A stretch of 64,000 nucleotides of DNA from Citrobacter amalonaticus. Its GTDB lineage: Bacteria; Pseudomonadota; Gammaproteobacteria; Enterobacterales; Enterobacteriaceae. The stretch covers positions 4,836,001 to 4,900,000 of the forward strand of contig JARDVN010000001.1 of assembly GCA_028994555.1 (NCBI GenBank), written 5' to 3'. This document shows, piece after piece, positions 35,488-45,846 of this stretch (position 1 is its first letter; each line of letters begins with the position of its first letter). The notes beneath the pieces are model-generated. The model was given only the letters and a program-made list of their open reading frames with translations. It was not told the DNA's origin and searched no databases. The position numbers and the translations under genes were made by a program.

Positions 35488-36494
35488 ACAGCGTACAACT
35501 CGCCCACGGCAGCGGCGGCCAGGCTATGCAGCAACTGATTAACAGCCTGTTTATGGAGGCGTTTGCCAACCCGTGGCTGGCGGAACAGGAAGATCAGGCA
35601 CGGCTTGAACTGGCACAACTGGTCGCCGAAGGCGATCGTCTGGCTTTCTCCACTGACAGTTATGTTATTGACCCGCTGTTCTTCCCCGGCGGCAACATCG
35701 GCAAACTGGCGATCTGCGGCACCGCCAATGACGTCGCCGTCAGCGGCGCAATCCCTCGCTATCTCTCCTGTGGCTTTATCCTCGAAGAAGGTTTGCCGAT
35801 GGAGACGCTGAAAACCGTGGTGAACAGCATGGCGGCTACCGCGCGTGAAGCTAACATCGCGATCGTCACCGGCGATACCAAAGTGGTGCAGCGCGGCGCG
35901 GCGGACAAACTGTTTATCAATACCGCCGGAATGGGCGCGATTCCCGCCAATATTCACTGGGGCGCGCAAACCCTGACCGCAGGCGATGTGCTGTTGGTCA
36001 GCGGAACGCTGGGCGATCACGGGGCAACGATTCTTAATTTGCGTGAACAACTGGGTCTGGATGGCGAGCTTTTCAGCGACTGCGCGGTATTAACTCCGCT
36101 GATTCAGTCGCTGCGCGATATCCCCGGTGTGAAAGCCCTGCGCGACGCCACTCGTGGCGGCGTTAATGCGGTCGTCCATGAGTTTGCCGCCGCCTGCGGT
36201 TGTGGCGTTGAGCTGTCCGAATCCGCACTTCCCGTGAAGCCCGCCGTTCGGGGAGTATGTGAACTGCTGGGGCTGGAGGCGCTCAACTTTGCCAACGAAG
36301 GCAAACTGGTGATTGCCGTTGAACGTCAGGCAGCAGAGCACGTATTAGCGGCCCTGCATGCACATCCGCTGGGACGTGACGCGGCGTTGATTGGCGAAGT
36401 GGTCGAACGTAAAGGCGTGCGCCTGGCCGGTCTTTACGGCGTGAAGCGCACGCTGGATTTACCGCATGCAGAACCGCTGCCGCGGATCTGTTAA
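35484..36494 (+). CDS. hypE: Carbamoyl dehydratase HypE
   Basis: HypE dehydrates the thiocarbamate placed by HypF on its C-terminal cysteine to thiocyanate, the CN donor. The product ends PRIC, keeping the essential last cysteine, and is 336 residues long, with DSYVIDPLFFPGGNIGKLAICGTANDV near residue 57-83 as the PurM-like ATP-binding core. It closes the hypABCDE cluster ahead of fhlA, with REP elements between. Confidence 0.96.
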   Translation: MNSVQLAHGSGGQAMQQLINSLFMEAFANPWLAEQEDQARLELAQLVAEGDRLAFSTDSYVIDPLFFPGGNIGKLAICGTANDVAVSGAIPRYLSCGFILEEGLPMETLKTVVNSMAATAREANIAIVTGDTKVVQRGAADKLFINTAGMGAIPANIHWGAQTLTAGDVLLVSGTLGDHGATILNLREQLGLDGELFSDCAVLTPLIQSLRDIPGVKALRDATRGGVNAVVHEFAAACGCGVELSESALPVKPAVRGVCELLGLEALNFANEGKLVIAVERQAAEHVLAALHAHPLGRDAALIGEVVERKGVRLAGLYGVKRTLDLPHAEPLPRIC

Positions 36495-36505
36495 GTCCGT
36501 CATTA

Positions 36506-36590
36506 TGCCGGATGGCGGCGTCGCCTTATCCGGCCTACACAAACTGTTCGAACGGTAGGCCGGATAGGGCGTTTTTTGTCGCCATCCGGC
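36506..36590. repeat. BIME: two inverted REP elements between hypE and fhlA
   Basis: One REP runs TGCCGGATGGCGGCG to CCTTATCCGGCCTAC (36506-36538). The second, inverted, runs GTAGGCCGGATAGGGCG to CGCCATCCGGC (36555-36590). Confidence 0.85.
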
Positions 36591-36664
36591 GGAAGTTGAG
36601 TCTCTATACCTATAATTTAATTTCTTTTTCGCACCGCGCAGCGGTACTTTCCTGGAAAAGCAAT

Positions 36665-38743
36665 ATGTCGTATACACCGATGAGCGATCTCGGGCAGCAA
36701 GGATTGTTCGACATCACTCGCACATTATTACAGCAGCCCGACCTGCAATCGCTAAGCGAGGCGCTTGCGCAACTGGTAAAGCGGTCAGCGCTTGCCGACA
36801 GCGCGGCGATTGTGTTGTGGCAAGCGCAAACGCAGCGCGCGTCGTATTACGCCACGCGCGATAACGGCAAACCCGTCATCTACGAAGACGAAACCGTACT
36901 CGCCCATGGCCCGGTCCGCCGGCTTCTTTCCCGCCCGGACGCCCTGCACTGCAATTATCACGAATTTTCAGAAACCTGGCCGCAACTGGCCGCTGGCGAA
37001 CTTTACGCGCCATTCAGCCACTACTGCCTGCTGCCGCTGGCAGCGGATGGGCGCATTTTTGGCGGCTGCGAATTTATCCGCAACGACGATCGTCCCTGGA
37101 ACGAAAAAGAGTACGAGCGTCTGCAAACCTTCACCCAGATTGTCGGCGTGGTGGCGGAGCAAATTCAGTGCCGGGTCACGAATAACATCGATTACGATCT
37201 CTTGTGCCGCGAACGCGACAACTTTCGTATTCTGGTCGCCATCACTAACGCCGTACTCTCCCGGCTCGACATGGATGAGCTGGTGAGTGAAGTCGCCAAA
37301 GAGATCCATCACTATTTCAACATCGACGACATCAGCATTGTCCTGCGCAGCCACCGTAAAAATAAGCTCAGCATTTACTCCACTCACTACCTCGATGAAA
37401 ATCATCCCGCACACGAACAAAGCGAAGTCGATGAAGCCGGCACCCTGACGGAACGGGTATTTAAAAGCAAAGAGATGTTGCTGATTAACCTGAATGAACG
37501 GGACGCGCTGGCCCCATATGAACGCATGCTGTTCGATACGTGGGGCAACCAGATTCAGACGCTGTGCCTGCTACCGCTGATGTCGGGCAACACCATGCTC
37601 GGCGTACTCAAGCTGGCGCAGTGTGAAGAAAAAGTGTTTACCACCGCTAACCTGAACCTGTTGCGCCAGATTGCCGGGCGCGTCGCCATCGCCGTGGACA
37701 ACGCCCTCGCCTATCAGGAAATTCATCGCCTGAAAGAACGGCTGGTGGATGAAAACCTGGCGCTTACCGAACAGCTTAACAATGTCGACAGTGAATTTGG
37801 CGAGATCATCGGGCGCAGTGATGCGATGTACAGCGTGCTCAAGCAGGTCGAGATGGTGGCCCAGAGCGACAGCACCGTGCTGATCCTCGGTGAAACCGGC
37901 ACCGGTAAAGAGCTGATTGCCCGCGCAATCCACAATCTGAGCGGGCGTAACGCACGCAGGATGGTGAAGATGAACTGCGCGGCTATGCCCGCAGGCCTGC
38001 TGGAAAGTGACCTGTTCGGTCACGAACGCGGCGCCTTCACCGGTGCCAGTGCGCAACGCATTGGCCGCTTTGAGCTGGCGGATAAAAGTTCTTTGTTCCT
38101 GGATGAAGTGGGCGACATGCCGCTGGAATTACAGCCTAAGCTCCTGCGCGTCTTACAGGAACAGGAATTTGAGCGTCTGGGCAGCAATAAGCTGATCCAG
38201 ACCGACGTGCGTCTGATCGCCGCTACCAACCGTGACCTGAAAAAAATGGTCGAGGATCGCGAATTTCGTAGCGATCTCTACTACCGCCTCAACGTTTTTC
38301 CGATCCGGCTTCCGCCGCTGCGCGAACGCCCGGAGGATATTCCTCTTTTGGTGAAAGCGTTCACCTTTAAAATCGCTCGCCGCCTGGGGCGCAATATCGA
38401 CAGCATTCCGGCTGAAACGTTGCGCACGCTTAGCAATATGGAATGGCCGGGGAATGTGCGCGAACTGGAGAACGTGGTTGAACGCGCCGTTCTGCTGACG
38501 CGTGGAAACGTGCTGCAACTTTCACTGCCGGATATCGGCATGCTCTCGCCTGGCGAACCGCCCGTTGCGACCGAAGTCGCCCAGGAAGGGGAAGACGAGT
38601 ATCAGCTTATCCTGCGGGTGCTGAAAGAGACCAACGGTGTGGTCGCAGGCCCGAAAGGTGCAGCTCAGCGACTGGGGCTTAAGCGCACAACGCTGCTGTC
38701 GCGCATGAAGCGTTTAGGGATTGATAAAGACGCGCTGGTTTGA
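36665..38743 (+). CDS. fhlA: Formate hydrogenlyase transcriptional activator FhlA
   Basis: FhlA senses formate and activates hyc, hyp and hydN with sigma-54. The start MSYTPMSDLGQQGLF at 36665 gives 692 residues, as in E. coli; an in-frame upstream start inside the REP pair is rejected. Two GAF-type sensor domains fill residues 1-370. The AAA+ domain has [13 protein letters not shown] near 410, GAFTGA near 470 and FLDEVGD, and the C-terminal Fis-type helix-turn-helix is at AAQRLGLKRTTLLSRMKRLG. Contrast the damaged HTH of the related NorR. Confidence 0.96.
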   Translation: MSYTPMSDLGQQGLFDITRTLLQQPDLQSLSEALAQLVKRSALADSAAIVLWQAQTQRASYYATRDNGKPVIYEDETVLAHGPVRRLLSRPDALHCNYHEFSETWPQLAAGELYAPFSHYCLLPLAADGRIFGGCEFIRNDDRPWNEKEYERLQTFTQIVGVVAEQIQCRVTNNIDYDLLCRERDNFRILVAITNAVLSRLDMDELVSEVAKEIHHYFNIDDISIVLRSHRKNKLSIYSTHYLDENHPAHEQSEVDEAGTLTERVFKSKEMLLINLNERDALAPYERMLFDTWGNQIQTLCLLPLMSGNTMLGVLKLAQCEEKVFTTANLNLLRQIAGRVAIAVDNALAYQEIHRLKERLVDENLALTEQLNNVDSEFGEIIGRSDAMYSVLKQVEMVAQSDSTVLILGETGTGKELIARAIHNLSGRNARRMVKMNCAAMPAGLLESDLFGHERGAFTGASAQRIGRFELADKSSLFLDEVGDMPLELQPKLLRVLQEQEFERLGSNKLIQTDVRLIAATNRDLKKMVEDREFRSDLYYRLNVFPIRLPPLRERPEDIPLLVKAFTFKIARRLGRNIDSIPAETLRTLSNMEWPGNVRELENVVERAVLLTRGNVLQLSLPDIGMLSPGEPPVATEVAQEGEDEYQLILRVLKETNGVVAGPKGAAQRLGLKRTTLLSRMKRLGIDKDALV

Positions 38744-38778
38744 GGCACGCGTTGCTGGATGCGGGTGGGCAATTATCC

Positions 38779-38812
38779 GTAAGCCGGATTAAGGCGAGGC
38801 CGCCATCCGGCC
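38779..38812. repeat. REP element between fhlA and ygbA
   Basis: GTAAGCCGGATTAAGGCG ... CGCCATCCGGCC, a single REP in the convergent gap. Confidence 0.7.
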
Positions 38813-38819
38813 TCTCGCT

Positions 38820-39164
38820 TCACTTTTTACGCGAGTATTTTTCCGGCAGTTCCGGGACAGGCCGTTTGTCGTCGATAAGATGACGGACGGTCAGGATCGG
38901 GTGACGCCAGAGCATTCTCGGTCCCGCCCAGCGCATTATCTGCTTCATCTCTTCACGTTTCGCGGGTTGATAGCAGTGCACCGGACACTGCTTACAGGCC
39001 GGCTTCTCCTCGCCAAAAACGCACTTATCCAGCCGTTTTTGCGCGTAGGTAAACAGCGCGTCGTAGTGCCCTGGCTCATCAAATGCCTGCGGGCACTGGT
39101 TTTCGTACAGCGCGATCATTTTTTTAATCGTCAGCTTTTCGCGAGCAATACGCTTACCGGACAT
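38820..39164 (-). CDS. ygbA: YgbA family protein
   Basis: YgbA is a small conserved protein of unknown biochemical role, known in E. coli to be nitrosative-stress induced under NsrR. The 114 residues (E. coli 117) are basic and include four cysteines in CVFGEEKPACKQCPVHCYQP near residue 48, which suggests metal or iron-sulfur binding (inference). It is convergent with fhlA. A possible NsrR-type site lies upstream at 39184-39206. Confidence 0.9.
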   Translation of the reverse strand: MSGKRIAREKLTIKKMIALYENQCPQAFDEPGHYDALFTYAQKRLDKCVFGEEKPACKQCPVHCYQPAKREEMKQIMRWAGPRMLWRHPILTVRHLIDDKRPVPELPEKYSRKK

Positions 39165-39183
39165 GATGCGCCTCCCCTCTTTT

Positions 39184-39206
39184 AAAGTGCATTTATTTTA
39201 CTCCTT
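39184..39206 (-). promoter_or_regulatory. Weak NsrR-type site upstream of ygbA
   Basis: AAAGTGCATTT followed by an imperfect inverted half (TTTTACTCCTT). The first half fits the NsrR half-site AAGATGYATTT well and the second poorly. Confidence 0.35.
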
Positions 39207-39253
39207 AACGCTACTGCGCACTATCACCCGAAGGTGACATCTCCTCGCTTACA

Positions 39254-39272
39254 AATAAGAATTATTTTCATT
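39254..39272 (+). promoter_or_regulatory. Candidate Fur box of sitABCD
   Basis: AATAAGAATTATTTTCATT resembles the 19-bp Fur box GATAATGATAATCATTATC. It lies about 90 bp upstream of sitA, consistent with iron repression of sit operons. Confidence 0.55.
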
Positions 39273-39305
39273 TAAGCTTATCTTTATGTATGCCATGTGC
39301 TATAT

Positions 39306-39325
39306 AACATAGCAAAGGCTATATT
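39306..39325 (+). promoter_or_regulatory. MntR operator of sitABCD
   Basis: AACATAGCAAAGGCTATATT matches the MntR inverted repeat (AACATAGC ... GCTATGTT) with one changed base in the right arm. It lies 37 bp before the sitA start. Confidence 0.8.
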
Positions 39326-39361
39326 CGATGAATAATTAACCACTTTATTATGAGGGATTCT

Positions 39362-40279
39362 ATGCCGCACCTGCCCCGTCTGACGTCATCATTGTTAATT
39401 GCCATGCTGGCCCTGTGCGCGCTGCCTCCGGCGTACGCTACAGAAAAATTCAAAGTCATCACCACTTTTACGGTCATTGCCGACATGGCGAAAAACGTCG
39501 CCGGCGAGGCAGCAGAGGTCAGTTCGATCACCAAACCTGGTGCGGAAATTCATGAATATCAACCCACGCCCGGCGACATTAAGCGAGCGCAGGGAGCACA
39601 GCTTATTCTCTCCAACGGTCTGAATCTGGAGCTGTGGTTTGCACGTTTTTATCAAAATCTGTCGGGCATACCGGAAGTGACGGTGTCGGATGGGGTGAAA
39701 CCGATGGGCATCAGCGAAGGTCCATACAGCGGTAAATCCAACCCCCACGCCTGGATGTCGGAAGAAAACGCGCTGATTTACGTCGACAATATCCGCAACG
39801 CGCTGATGAAGTACGATCCGGCAAACGCCGCGACCTATCAAAAAAATGCTGAACATTATAAAACGCAGATCCGCCAGACAATGAAACCCTTACGCGCTGC
39901 GCTGGCGGCCATCCCTGCTGACAAGCGCTGGCTGGTCACCAGCGAAGGGGCCTTTTCCTATCTTGCCCGCGACAATGGGCTAAAAGAGTTGTATCTCTGG
40001 CCGATCAACGCCGATCAGCAGGGAACGCCAAAGCAGGTACGTAAGGTGATCGATGCGATCAGAGCGCATCAGATCCCGACTGTTTTCAGCGAAAGCACCG
40101 TCTCAGATAAACCGGCCCGCCAGGTTGCGCGGGAAGCCGGCGCACATTACGGCGGCGTCCTGTACGTTGATTCCCTGAGCACGGCTGAGGGACCAGTTCC
40201 CACCTGGCTTGATCTGCTGCGCGTGACCACTGAAACGATCGTCACCGGCATCAACGACGGTATGAGGAGCCAGAAATGA
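39362..40279 (+). CDS. sitA: Manganese/iron ABC transporter substrate-binding protein SitA
   Basis: SitA is the periplasmic receptor of the SitABCD Mn2+/Fe2+ importer. The start [10 protein letters not shown] at 39362 follows GAGGG by five bases and is preferred over the ATG at 39350; it gives 305 residues. A signal peptide (to PPAYA, cut before TEKFKVIT) precedes a cluster-9 binding fold. Likely metal ligands are the histidine in [11 protein letters not shown], the histidine in [12 protein letters not shown], a glutamate in [11 protein letters not shown] and an aspartate in VDSLS. Confidence 0.93.
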   Translation: MPHLPRLTSSLLIAMLALCALPPAYATEKFKVITTFTVIADMAKNVAGEAAEVSSITKPGAEIHEYQPTPGDIKRAQGAQLILSNGLNLELWFARFYQNLSGIPEVTVSDGVKPMGISEGPYSGKSNPHAWMSEENALIYVDNIRNALMKYDPANAATYQKNAEHYKTQIRQTMKPLRAALAAIPADKRWLVTSEGAFSYLARDNGLKELYLWPINADQQGTPKQVRKVIDAIRAHQIPTVFSESTVSDKPARQVAREAGAHYGGVLYVDSLSTAEGPVPTWLDLLRVTTETIVTGINDGMRSQK

Positions 40280-41097
40280 ATCAATCTGCGATTACCGTGA
40301 ATCAGGTGACGGTGACGTATCGCAACGGTCATACCGCGCTACGCGATGCCACCTTTCAGGTACCGGGTGGTTCGATAGCCGCGCTGGTGGGGGTCAACGG
40401 GTCGGGAAAATCAACATTGTTTAAGGCGCTGATGGGTTTCGTCCGCCTGGCCGACGGCGAGATTTCCATCCTGCAACAGCCGGTAAATCGCGCGCTGAAA
40501 CAGAATCTGATCGCTTATGTTCCGCAATCTGAAGAGGTCGACTGGTCATTTCCGGTGCTGGTGGAAGATGTGGTCATGATGGGGCGCTACGGGCATATGG
40601 GCTGGTTGCGTCGCCCGAAGGATCAGGATCATGCCAGTGTTGACGCGGCGCTGGCGCGGGTGGATATGCTGGAATACCGCCACCGGCAGATTGGCGAGCT
40701 TTCCGGCGGACAGAAAAAACGCGTCTTCCTCGCCAGAGCCATCGCCCAGGATGGCCAGGTCATTTTGCTGGATGAACCCTTTACCGGAGTGGACGTCAAA
40801 ACCGAAGCGCGCATTATTACGCTGCTACGCGAGTTGCGCGATGAGGGGCGCACCATGCTGGTCTCCACCCACAATCTCGGGTCAGTCACTGAATTCTGTG
40901 ATTATACGGTGATGATCAAAGGCACCGTGCTGGCGAGTGGCCCGACCGAAACCACCTTTACCGCCGAAAACCTTGAACTGGCGTTCAGCGGTGTCCTGCG
41001 TCATGTCGCGCTCAGCGGCGGTGAAGAACACATTATTACCGATGACGAACGTCCATTTATCTCCCGGCGTACGGCAGGCGGCGGAGAGTCATTATGA
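40276..41097 (+). CDS. sitB: Manganese/iron ABC transporter ATP-binding protein SitB
   Basis: SitB is the ATPase of the SitABCD importer. The 273-residue protein has Walker [15 protein letters not shown] near residue 38, the Q-loop [10 protein letters not shown], the signature [14 protein letters not shown] near 140 and Walker [14 protein letters not shown] near 160. It overlaps sitA and sitC by four bases each, the layout of a coupled operon. Confidence 0.95.
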   Translation: MNQSAITVNQVTVTYRNGHTALRDATFQVPGGSIAALVGVNGSGKSTLFKALMGFVRLADGEISILQQPVNRALKQNLIAYVPQSEEVDWSFPVLVEDVVMMGRYGHMGWLRRPKDQDHASVDAALARVDMLEYRHRQIGELSGGQKKRVFLARAIAQDGQVILLDEPFTGVDVKTEARIITLLRELRDEGRTMLVSTHNLGSVTEFCDYTVMIKGTVLASGPTETTFTAENLELAFSGVLRHVALSGGEEHIITDDERPFISRRTAGGGESL

Positions 41098-41951
41098 ACT
41101 GGCTGACGGAACCTTTTGGCTATCAGTACATGCTCAATGCAATGTGGGTATCGGCAATGGTGGGTGGCCTGTGCGCCTTTCTCTCCTGCTATTTAATGCT
41201 CAAAGGCTGGTCGCTGATCGGCGATGCGCTGTCACATTCCATCGTACCCGGCGTTGCCGGCGCCTACATGCTCGGCCTCCCCTTTTCGCTCGGCGCCTTT
41301 CTCTCTGGCGGCCTGGCGGCGGGCAGTATGCTGTTTCTGAACCAGCGCTCGCGGCTGAAAGAAGATGCCATTATTGGCCTGATCTTCTCGTCATTCTTTG
41401 GCATCGGGCTGTTTATGGTCTCACTCAACCCGATGTCGGTGAATATTCAGACTATCATTCTCGGCAACGTGCTGGCGATTGCCCCGGAAGACATCGTTCA
41501 ACTGGCGATTATCGGCGTTGTTTCCTTACTCATTCTGCTGCTGAAGTGGAAGGATCTGATGGTCACTTTTTTTGATGAAAACCACGCCCGATCCATTGGT
41601 CTGCATCCGGGTCGTCTGAAGCTGCTGTTTTTCACGTTGTTGTCGGTATCCACCGTCGCCGCGCTGCAAACCGTGGGGGCATTTCTGGTGATCTGTCTGG
41701 TCGTGACGCCCGGTGCCACCGCCTGGCTACTGAGCGACCGCTTTCCACGCCTTCTTATGATCGCGGTTGCGATCGGCAGTCTTACCAGCTTCTTCGGCGC
41801 ATGGCTCAGTTACTGGCTTGACGGTGCCACTGGCGGGATCATCGTGGTATTGCAAACGCTGCTGTTCCTGCTGGCATTCGTTTTCGCCCCTAAACACGGC
41901 CTGCTGGCGAATCGTCGTCGCGCGAGCCGTAAGGAGTCGTCATGTTTCTGA
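41094..41951 (+). CDS. sitC: Manganese/iron ABC transporter permease SitC
   Basis: SitC is one of two membrane permeases of the transporter. The 285 residues form about eight membrane spans and keep the ABC-3 family pattern [20 protein letters not shown] near residue 37 and [20 protein letters not shown] near 180. It overlaps sitD by ten bases. Confidence 0.94.
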   Translation: MNWLTEPFGYQYMLNAMWVSAMVGGLCAFLSCYLMLKGWSLIGDALSHSIVPGVAGAYMLGLPFSLGAFLSGGLAAGSMLFLNQRSRLKEDAIIGLIFSSFFGIGLFMVSLNPMSVNIQTIILGNVLAIAPEDIVQLAIIGVVSLLILLLKWKDLMVTFFDENHARSIGLHPGRLKLLFFTLLSVSTVAALQTVGAFLVICLVVTPGATAWLLSDRFPRLLMIAVAIGSLTSFFGAWLSYWLDGATGGIIVVLQTLLFLLAFVFAPKHGLLANRRRASRKESSCF

Positions 41952-42791
41952 CCACCCTGCTGGAACCCTTTCAGTTCGACTTTATGGTCAATGCGCTGAT
42001 CGTCTCTGTCCTTGTGGCGATTCCCTGTGCGCTACTGTCGGTATTTCTGGTGCTCAAAGGCTGGGCACTCATGGGAGACGCCATGAGTCATGCGGTCTTT
42101 CCGGGAATTGTGCTGGCTTATATTGTCGGTATTCCACTGGCTATCGGCGCGTTTATTGCGGGCCTGTTCTGCGCAGTCGCGACCGGATATCTTGACGACA
42201 ACAGCCGCATCAAACGCGATACCATCATGGGGATCGTTTTCTCCGGCATGTTTGGCGCCGGGCTGGTGCTCTATGTCTCTATCCAGTCTGAGGTTCATCT
42301 CGATCATATTCTGTTCGGCGACATGCTGGGGATTTCACTCAGTGATATTGGGCAAACGGCGCTCATTGCGCTGGGCATCGCGCTGATCATCGTCTTCAAA
42401 TGGAAAGATCTGCTGCTGCATGCCTTCGATCCGCATCAGGCAAAAGCCTGCGGTCTGAACACGGCCATGTTGCACTACGGGCTGTTGTGCATGATTGCGC
42501 TGACCATTGTGGCGACGCTGAAATCGGTGGGGATCATTTTGTCGATCTCCCTGCTGATCGCCCCAGGCGCGATTGCCATTTTACTCACCCGCCGATTTGC
42601 TCACGCGCTGCTGCTGGCAACAGGTCTGTCGGTGATCGCCTCATTTTCAGGTGTGTATCTGTCATTTTTCCTCGACAGCGCCCCCCGCACCCACGATCGT
42701 CGTGCTGTTCACCATTATCTTTATCGCTGCGTTTGTTTTTGCCTCTTTACGCGATCGACGTTCAGAAATGCGGCTACGACAGTCGGTGTAA
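41942..42791 (+). CDS. sitD: Manganese/iron ABC transporter permease SitD (apparent frameshift near the end)
   Basis: SitD is the second permease, similar in sequence to SitC (LKGWALMGDAMSHAVFPGIV near residue 37). Six C at 42681-42686 must be five to continue from FLDSAP into APTIVVLFTIIFIAAFVF, the last membrane span, and end SEMRLRQSV at 42791. Corrected length is 282 residues. Uncorrected, the frame runs to 42895 with a cysteine-rich tail that lacks any membrane span. Confidence 0.91.
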
Positions 42792-42938
42792 AATTCGGAA
42801 ACGGAAGAAGGATCGAGAAGTCGGCGATCCTGGCTTTCCCTGAAATGTGTATCTCCGTTATCATGTGTCCCTTATGTGATAACAACGAAAATTAAAAGTA
42901 TCGCAACCTAAATCCATTCAGGGACTGGACACAACTCC

Positions 42939-45500
42939 ATGAGTACAATCGATAATCTCGACGCCCACACCCCCATGATGCAGCAGTATCTCAAGCTGAA
43001 GGCTCAGCACCCGGAGATCCTGCTTTTCTATCGCATGGGCGACTTTTACGAACTCTTTTACGACGATGCAAAACGGGCGTCGCAACTGCTCGATATTTCG
43101 CTGACTAAACGCGGCGCGTCTGCGGGCGAGCCCATCCCGATGGCGGGCATTCCCCATCATGCGGTAGAAAACTATCTCGCCAAACTGGTTAATCAGGGTG
43201 AATCCGTCGCCATTTGCGAGCAAATTGGCGACCCGGCCACCAGTAAAGGGCCGGTTGAGCGTAAAGTCGTGCGTATTGTCACGCCGGGCACCATCAGCGA
43301 TGAAGCGCTGCTACAGGAACGCCAGGACAATCTACTGGCGGCCATCTGGCAGGACAGCAAAGGTTATGGTTATGCCACGCTGGATATCAGTTCCGGGCGT
43401 TTTCGCCTGAGCGAGCCCGCCGATCGCGAAACAATGGCCGCCGAACTGCAGCGGACCAATCCGGCAGAACTGCTCTACGCGGAAGATTTCGCGGAGATGG
43501 CGCTGATAGAAGGACGTCGCGGGTTGCGTCGTCGCCCATTGTGGGAATTTGAAATTGATACTGCGCGCCAGCAACTGAATATGCAGTTTGGTACCCGCGA
43601 TCTGATTGGCTTTGGCGTTGAAAACGCACCGCGTGGGCTTTGCGCCGCTGGCTGTCTGTTGCAGTACGTCAAGGATACACAGCGCACTTCCCTGCCGCAT
43701 ATTCGCTCGATCACCATGGAGCGCCAACAGGACAGCATCATCATGGATGCAGCAACGCGCCGAAATCTGGAGATTACCCAGAACCTGGCGGGTGGCGTAG
43801 AGAACACGCTGGCCTCCGTGCTCGACTGCACCGTGACGCCGATGGGCAGCCGTATGCTCAAACGCTGGCTGCATATGCCGGTACGCGACACGAAAATCCT
43901 GACTGAACGCCAGCAAACCATTGGTTCATTACAGGATGCAACCAGCGAACTGCAGCCGGTGCTGCGTCAGGTGGGCGATCTGGAACGTATTCTTGCCCGT
44001 CTGGCGCTGCGTACAGCCCGTCCACGCGATCTCGCTCGCATGCGCCACGCTTTCCAGCAGTTGCCGGAACTGCGTGCGCAACTGGAATCGGTAGACAGCG
44101 CCCCCGTACAAATGCTGCGTGAGAAAATGGGCGAATTTGCCGAATTGCGGGAACTGCTGGAACGTGCGGTCGTTGACGCGCCGCCGGTTCTCGTTCGTGA
44201 CGGCGGTGTTATTGCGCCGGGCTACAACGAAGAACTTGATGAGTGGCGCGCCCTGGCAGACGGCGCGACCGACTATCTCGACAGGCTGGAAATCCGTGAA
44301 CGCGAGCGTACCGGGCTGGATACGCTGAAAGTTGGCTTCAACGCGGTACACGGTTATTACATCCAGATCAGTCGTGGGCAGAGCCACCTCGCGCCAATTA
44401 ATTATGTCCGTCGTCAGACGCTGAAAAACGCCGAGCGCTACATCATTCCGGAACTGAAAGAGTACGAAGATAAGGTTCTGACTTCCAAGGGCAAAGCGCT
44501 GGCGCTGGAAAAGCAGCTCTATGACGAACTGTTCGATCTACTGCTACCGCATCTGGCGGATCTACAGCAGAGCGCCAGTGCGCTGGCGGAACTCGACGTA
44601 CTGGTGAATCTGGCCGAACGCGCGTACACGCTGAACTACACCTGTCCAACCTTCAGCGATAAACCGGGTATTCGTATTACCGAGGGCCGCCATCCGGTGG
44701 TGGAACAGGTGCTGAATGAGCCGTTTATCGCCAACCCGCTCGACCTCTCACCACAGCGCAGAATGCTGATCATTACCGGACCAAACATGGGCGGTAAAAG
44801 TACCTACATGCGCCAGACCGCGCTGATTGCCCTGCTGGCCTATATCGGTAGCTACGTACCGGCGCAAAAAGTAGAGATTGGCCCTGTCGATCGTATCTTT
44901 ACCCGCGTAGGCGCAGCGGACGATCTGGCCTCCGGACGTTCCACCTTCATGGTAGAGATGACCGAAACGGCCAACATTCTGCACAACGCCACTGAGAACA
45001 GCCTGGTGCTAATGGATGAGATTGGCCGCGGGACATCCACTTACGATGGCCTGTCGCTGGCGTGGGCATGTGCAGAAAATCTGGCGAATAAGATCAAAGC
45101 GCTGACGCTATTCGCGACGCACTACTTCGAGCTGACGCAGTTGCCGGAAAAAATGGAAGGCGTTGCCAACGTCCATCTCGACGCGTTAGAGCACGGCGAT
45201 ACCATTGCCTTTATGCATAGCGTACAGGACGGTGCGGCCAGTAAGAGCTACGGCCTGGCGGTCGCGGCGCTGGCGGGCGTTCCGAAAGAGGTGATCAAAC
45301 GTGCGCGACAGAAACTGCGCGAGCTGGAGAGCCTTTCGCCAAATGCAGCGGCAACACAGATAGACGGCACGCAGATGTCGCTACTTTCCACCCCCGAAGA
45401 GACCTCGCCTGCGGTTGAAGCGCTGGAAAATCTCGACCCGGATTCTCTGTCGCCACGTCAGGCACTGGAGTGGATCTACCGGTTGAAGAGTCTGGTGTAA
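42939..45500 (+). CDS. mutS: DNA mismatch repair ATPase MutS
   Basis: MutS recognises mismatches and starts methyl-directed repair with MutL and MutH. The 853-residue protein is full length, with the mismatch-reading [12 protein letters not shown] (Phe-x-Glu near residue 36), Walker [14 protein letters not shown] near 614, [16 protein letters not shown] near 692 and the C-terminal tetramer region. The reading frame is intact although the neighbours are broken. SPI-1 of Salmonella lies between fhlA and this gene. Confidence 0.98.
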   Translation: MSTIDNLDAHTPMMQQYLKLKAQHPEILLFYRMGDFYELFYDDAKRASQLLDISLTKRGASAGEPIPMAGIPHHAVENYLAKLVNQGESVAICEQIGDPATSKGPVERKVVRIVTPGTISDEALLQERQDNLLAAIWQDSKGYGYATLDISSGRFRLSEPADRETMAAELQRTNPAELLYAEDFAEMALIEGRRGLRRRPLWEFEIDTARQQLNMQFGTRDLIGFGVENAPRGLCAAGCLLQYVKDTQRTSLPHIRSITMERQQDSIIMDAATRRNLEITQNLAGGVENTLASVLDCTVTPMGSRMLKRWLHMPVRDTKILTERQQTIGSLQDATSELQPVLRQVGDLERILARLALRTARPRDLARMRHAFQQLPELRAQLESVDSAPVQMLREKMGEFAELRELLERAVVDAPPVLVRDGGVIAPGYNEELDEWRALADGATDYLDRLEIRERERTGLDTLKVGFNAVHGYYIQISRGQSHLAPINYVRRQTLKNAERYIIPELKEYEDKVLTSKGKALALEKQLYDELFDLLLPHLADLQQSASALAELDVLVNLAERAYTLNYTCPTFSDKPGIRITEGRHPVVEQVLNEPFIANPLDLSPQRRMLIITGPNMGGKSTYMRQTALIALLAYIGSYVPAQKVEIGPVDRIFTRVGAADDLASGRSTFMVEMTETANILHNATENSLVLMDEIGRGTSTYDGLSLAWACAENLANKIKALTLFATHYFELTQLPEKMEGVANVHLDALEHGDTIAFMHSVQDGAASKSYGLAVAALAGVPKEVIKRARQKLRELESLSPNAAATQIDGTQMSLLSTPEETSPAVEALENLDPDSLSPRQALEWIYRLKSLV

Positions 45501-45507
45501 GAGAAAT

Positions 45508-45592
45508 GCCCGATGACGCTTTGCGTATCGGGCCTATACACTAACGGTACTGTACTTTCCCAGGCCGGATAAGGCGTCAACCGCCATCCGGC
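45508..45592. repeat. BIME: two REP elements downstream of mutS
   Basis: GCCCGATGACGC ... CGTATCGGGC (45508-45533), then AGGCCGGATAAGGCG ... CGCCATCCGGC (45562-45592), in the convergent gap with the decarboxylase operon. Confidence 0.8.
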
Positions 45593-45598
45593 ACTCCG

Positions 45599-45836
45599 TT
45601 AACGCTTACCTTCTGCCAGCAGCGGTGGAATACTCGGCACCATCGGCGCGTCGTCAATATCTTTTTTGCGTCATACGAAACGCCTGAGGATAGTGTTCGC
45701 GGCTGGTGCGACGTAGCGGCTCGGTATTACGCCAGGTATACAGGCAATGCTGGCACTGATACACCGTCCAGACGCCTTTCACTGGCGAGGTCGCCATGAC
45801 TTCAATATGTTCATCAGCACAACGTGGGCAAATCAT
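45599..45836 (-). CDS. vdcD: Hydroxyarylic acid decarboxylase subunit D, VdcD-like (apparent frameshift)
   Basis: VdcD is a small accessory protein needed by the VdcBCD non-oxidative decarboxylases of vanillate and 4-hydroxybenzoate. It opens MICPRCADEHIEVMATSPVKG with CPRC and CQHC zinc-ribbon pairs. Six T at 45662-45667 (plus strand) must be five to read ...MTQKDIDDAPMVPSIPPLL and end EGKR at 45599, giving 78 residues, the family length. It is the last gene of vdcBCD. Confidence 0.88.
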
Positions 45837-45846
45837 CTGTGACTCC

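Noticed and set aside
42681..42895. Cysteine-rich C-terminal extension of SitD
   Set aside because: It is an out-of-frame tail; the corrected frame gives the missing membrane span and a normal end at 42791.
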